Below are positions 3,897 through 5,819 of a DNA stretch of 5,819 nucleotides, piece by piece (position 1 is the stretch's first letter; every line of letters starts with the position of its first letter). The notes under the pieces were generated by a model. That model made no database searches, had not been told where the DNA came from, and worked only from the letters and a program-made list of their open reading frames with translations. Made by a program: the position numbers and the translations under genes. This stretch comes from an uncultured Collinsella sp. (GTDB lineage: Bacteria > Actinomycetota > Coriobacteriia > Coriobacteriales > Coriobacteriaceae), in NCBI GenBank assembly GCA_900552155.1, contig URYU01000109.1, positions 1-5,819 on the forward strand, written 5' to 3'.

Positions 3897-5477
3897 TTAG
3901 GCGCCGTACGGATTCCGGTCTCTCTCGATGCGTTGGCGGATGCGGCGGTACTCGATAATCAACAGTACCAGCAGTAGGGCCATGATGGCTAGGTAGCTCA
4001 CGACGGCGCCCGTCAGGCCGAGCAGATTGATCAGAATCACCGGGAGCACCACGCTCACGGCAAAGCAGATCAGGTAGATCTTGGTGACGTCTCCAGCGTG
4101 GCGCAGCACCGTGATGATGGCGTAGATAAAGTCGATGGCCGCGGTGACGCCGCCGGCGAGGACCATTAGCAGCGCCAGCGTACGGTAGCGCTCAAAGCTG
4201 AGACCGTACATAAAGCTCATGAGGGGAATACCGGGACCTGCCATAAATGCGGCGCACACGCCGGTGATGACCACGATCAGCGCCATAACGGCAACAATAA
4301 TCAGGTCAAAGCGACGACGCTTGCGAGGATTAGCCCAAATGCTCGACAAGCGCAGGAGCTGCGGTTTATAGACAAATCCAATGCTCAACAGAATAGCCTG
4401 AGCTGGAAAAAACAGGGCATTAAAGTACAGCTGGTATTTGTAGGCCAGTGTTCCTTCCATCACAAACTTGGGCATGCTCTCGATAAGATTGAACAGGAAT
4501 AGCGCGCCAAAGAGTGGGGCGCACTGGACAAACAGGTGGCCGACCTCGCGCAGGCTTACGCGGCGCGATTTTTCGGTCTCGAGCAGGGCGAGCGGCGCGG
4601 TGACCAGCACGAGCGAGGCGATCGCGGCGATGCTCATGGCCATGGCCGCGATGGGCATGCTACGCGTGAGGAACAGCGCCACGCTGAAGACCGCGATGAC
4701 GGCGACGGAGCGTAGCGTTTGACTCATTCCAGCCAAGTAGAGCTTGTCGGCCTGCTGCAGGCGGCCTTCGTACACGTCGGCGACGCCATCGATGACCTTA
4801 TACAGGTAGACGCCCAGGCCGATCGTCGCCATCTGCGCATCATAGCCGCGGGCGCTGCTGTACATGAGGCCGCAGCCTAGGGCGAGCGCTCCACAAAGCC
4901 AGCGGTTGAGCTGGTAGGAGGCAAAGGACGTCTTTTCGTCGATGTCTGAGACCTGGAAATTGCGCACGCCGTAGTTGCACGCGATCATGATGAGCGTGCC
5001 GGTGACAAAGGCGATGGAGAATTTGCCTGCTTCTTCGGCGCCCACGAGCTGCGTAGACACGATGGTGAGCAACGGAAACGCCAGGCCCCATACGGCGGTG
5101 CCGAGGGTGTTCCAAAGATAGTCGCGGCTGGTGGCGTGCTCCTCGTATTCCGCTTCCTGCATGGAGAAGCCGCCGCCGTAGACGGCGCCGAGCAGACGGT
5201 TCCACCAAGCGTTGACCATGCGGCGGACGGGGCCGGGCTCCCGATCGCGTTCGCGCCGGCGACGTGTGGCTTGGCTGCTATCGGGTCCGCCGGCGTTGCG
5301 CTGGCTCAGCTCCTGGATGCGCGCGAGCTCTTCGGCCGTGTGGGAGGCGGGGAACAGGCCGTTCTCGATGCGGCCGCCCTGGGCCTTCGCGGCGCCGTCT
5401 TTCGATGCAGCGGGGTTGGAGACGCCGTTGCGGCGGGCGATGGCGCGGCGAATGCTATCGAGGGGCGTGATGCTCAA
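3897..5477 (-). CDS. Polysaccharide/oligosaccharide flippase, MOP superfamily (Wzx-like), TTG start
   Basis: The product is a 526-residue membrane protein resembling lipopolysaccharide/O-antigen-type flippases, which move lipid-linked sugar units across the cytoplasmic membrane. About twelve hydrophobic segments lie between residues 120 and 510. The start of the membrane domain (DYLWNTLGTAVWGLAFPLLT, 119-138) and the segment LYLAGMSQTLRSVAV (246-260) are typical of this family. It ends in a basic cytoplasmic tail (YRRIRQRIERDRNPYGA). The first 118 residues or so are hydrophilic, with a highly basic patch (TRRRRERDREPGPVRR, 71-86). That is unusually long for the family, whose membrane domain normally begins near the N-terminus. 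The TTG at 5477 is chosen because AAAGGA lies 7 nt upstream; the next in-frame ATG is only at codon 88. No glycosyltransferase or polymerase gene is adjacent, so the cargo is unknown. The family is fairly sure, the substrate is not. Confidence 0.82.
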   Translation of the reverse strand: MSITPLDSIRRAIARRNGVSNPAASKDGAAKAQGGRIENGLFPASHTAEELARIQELSQRNAGGPDSSQATRRRRERDREPGPVRRMVNAWWNRLLGAVYGGGFSMQEAEYEEHATSRDYLWNTLGTAVWGLAFPLLTIVSTQLVGAEEAGKFSIAFVTGTLIMIACNYGVRNFQVSDIDEKTSFASYQLNRWLCGALALGCGLMYSSARGYDAQMATIGLGVYLYKVIDGVADVYEGRLQQADKLYLAGMSQTLRSVAVIAVFSVALFLTRSMPIAAMAMSIAAIASLVLVTAPLALLETEKSRRVSLREVGHLFVQCAPLFGALFLFNLIESMPKFVMEGTLAYKYQLYFNALFFPAQAILLSIGFVYKPQLLRLSSIWANPRKRRRFDLIIVAVMALIVVITGVCAAFMAGPGIPLMSFMYGLSFERYRTLALLMVLAGGVTAAIDFIYAIITVLRHAGDVTKIYLICFAVSVVLPVILINLLGLTGAVVSYLAIMALLLVLLIIEYRRIRQRIERDRNPYGA

Positions 5478-5484
5478 AGCGGAG

Positions 5485-5490
5485 TCCTTT
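5485..5490 (-). promoter_or_regulatory. Ribosome binding site that fixes the TTG start of the flippase gene
   Basis: On the reverse strand AAAGGA is followed by 7 bases and then TTG at 5477-5475. No ATG or GTG lies at a suitable distance, so this site is the main support for the N-terminal extension being translated. Confidence 0.6.
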
Positions 5491-5505
5491 CTATTGCTGC
5501 GCTTT

Positions 5506-5511
5506 AGTATA
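5506..5511 (-). promoter_or_regulatory. -10 box for the flippase gene (TATACT)
   Basis: The reverse strand reads TATACT, 5 of 6 to consensus, 28 bases before the TTG start, which implies a leader of about 20 nt. No hexamer 16-18 bases upstream resembles TTGACA. The palindrome TTGAAC-N5-GTTCAA lies about 25 bases upstream of the box, where an activator or repressor could sit. Confidence 0.45.
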
Positions 5512-5536
5512 GACGCGACGGTGTTCGTTCGTGTTT

Positions 5537-5553
5537 TTGAACGGATTGTTCAA
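5537..5553. promoter_or_regulatory. Operator-like palindrome TTGAAC-N5-GTTCAA
   Basis: The half-sites are exact reverse complements separated by GGATT, in the 180-bp region between the divergent flippase and lactate permease-like genes. The size and spacing fit a dimeric regulator covering about one and a half helical turns. It lies upstream of the flippase -10 and about 105 bases before the permease start codon, so it could serve either gene. The regulator is not encoded in the window. Confidence 0.45.
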
Positions 5554-5657
5554 TAATTTCGGCGGGCGGCTGTAATTTGTCGGTAAACGTGCGGTATCCT
5601 GTTGAAGTTTTGTGACACCCCCGATGCCGCCCACGCGGTACCAAGGAGCTTCTACCT

Positions 5658-5819
5658 ATGGACGTCGCCGCATGCTTACTGGCTCTTGTGCCGATTATTT
5701 GGCTGGTCGTGATGCTGCTGTGCTTTAAATGGCCAGCTTGGAAGGCCGCTATCGGAGCGTTTGTCCTTTCGTGCTTGCTTGCCTTCGCATGGTGGCACCT
5801 GCCGGCAGCGCAGATCGCG
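5658..5819 (+). CDS. L-lactate permease-like transporter, N-terminal part (cut by window edge)
   Basis: ATG at 5658 is preceded by AAGGAG (5643-5648) 9 nt upstream and opens 54 codons to the window end. The peptide begins MDVAACLLALVPIIWLVVML, followed by CFKWPAWKAAIGAFVLSCLL and an AWWHLPAAQIA segment. Two hydrophobic helices joined by a short K-x-P/W-x-A turn, followed by a 'WxxPxxxI' exit, are characteristic of the start of LctP/LldP lactate permeases, which import lactate or glycolate with protons and usually have about 500-560 residues. Only a tenth of the protein is visible, so another large carboxylate transporter remains possible. The gene diverges from the flippase. A weak TATCCT at 5595-5600 could be its -10. 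Confidence 0.65.
   Translation, partial: MDVAACLLALVPIIWLVVMLLCFKWPAWKAAIGAFVLSCLLAFAWWHLPAAQIA

Noticed and set aside
3874..3899. A possible bidirectional terminator between the convergent phosphoesterase and flippase genes
   Set aside because: TAATT/AATTA can pair, but the middle GCTGC units are direct rather than inverted repeats and there is no stable stem.
4840..5556. Several open frames overlapping the N-terminal half of the flippase gene on both strands
   Set aside because: Arginine/alanine-rich shadows of the GC-rich gene. The flippase frame has clear membrane segments and a ribosome binding site.
1..5819. CRISPR arrays, tRNA or rRNA genes, insertion sequences, prophage genes
   Set aside because: No regularly spaced repeats, no tRNA-like cloverleaf, no transposase or phage-type protein was seen on either strand.

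Overview
The window looks like a chromosomal segment from a moderately high-GC Gram-positive anaerobe. My best guess is a Coriobacteriia/Collinsella-type actinobacterium. That is an inference from codon use, the strong AAGGAG-type ribosome binding sites and the gene mix, not from a marker gene. There are five substantial genes (two cut by the window edges), one small orphan reading frame, and an unusually long structured non-coding block. No rRNA, tRNA, CRISPR array, transposase or prophage gene is visible.

Layout. At 1-148 (minus) lies the 5' end of a MazG-like nucleotide pyrophosphohydrolase gene. Diverging from it at 264-455 (plus) is a 63-residue acidic protein I do not recognise. From 456 to 1181 there is no credible protein gene, but the stretch is full of repeats and hairpins: a diverged direct repeat (457-474, 751-768), an element of about 123 bp closed by 17-bp inverted ends (569-691), a roughly 235-bp inverted duplication with an outward-facing terminator at each end and outward-facing -10 boxes (820-1054), and a 96-nt near-perfect hairpin (1086-1181) that ends exactly at the stop codon of the next gene. 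At 1182-2783 (minus) is a CPA1-type K+(Na+)/H+ antiporter with C-terminal RCK_C domains. Diverging from it at 3037-3876 (plus) is a PPP-type metallophosphoesterase. It converges, with only 20 bp between stop codons, on a polysaccharide-type flippase (3897-5477, minus) that starts at TTG. A divergent intergenic region with an operator-like palindrome then leads to the 5' end of an L-lactate permease-like gene (5658 to the window end, plus).

How the genes work together. They look like separate single-gene transcription units rather than an operon: every neighbouring pair is divergent or convergent. The antiporter (ion/pH homeostasis), the flippase (envelope export), the lactate permease (carboxylate transport) and the two putative hydrolases (nucleotide pool clean-up; phosphatase) need not form one pathway.

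The most unusual content is the 456-1181 block. The pair of mirrored, homologous units at 820-887 and 987-1054 is the best candidate for something undescribed. Each has a TGnTATAAA box, a short A-loop hairpin, a CYUCCAAG linker and an intrinsic terminator, which reads like two small RNA genes of about 56 nt transcribed away from each other. A simpler reading, that they are only terminators inside an inverted repeat, is not excluded.
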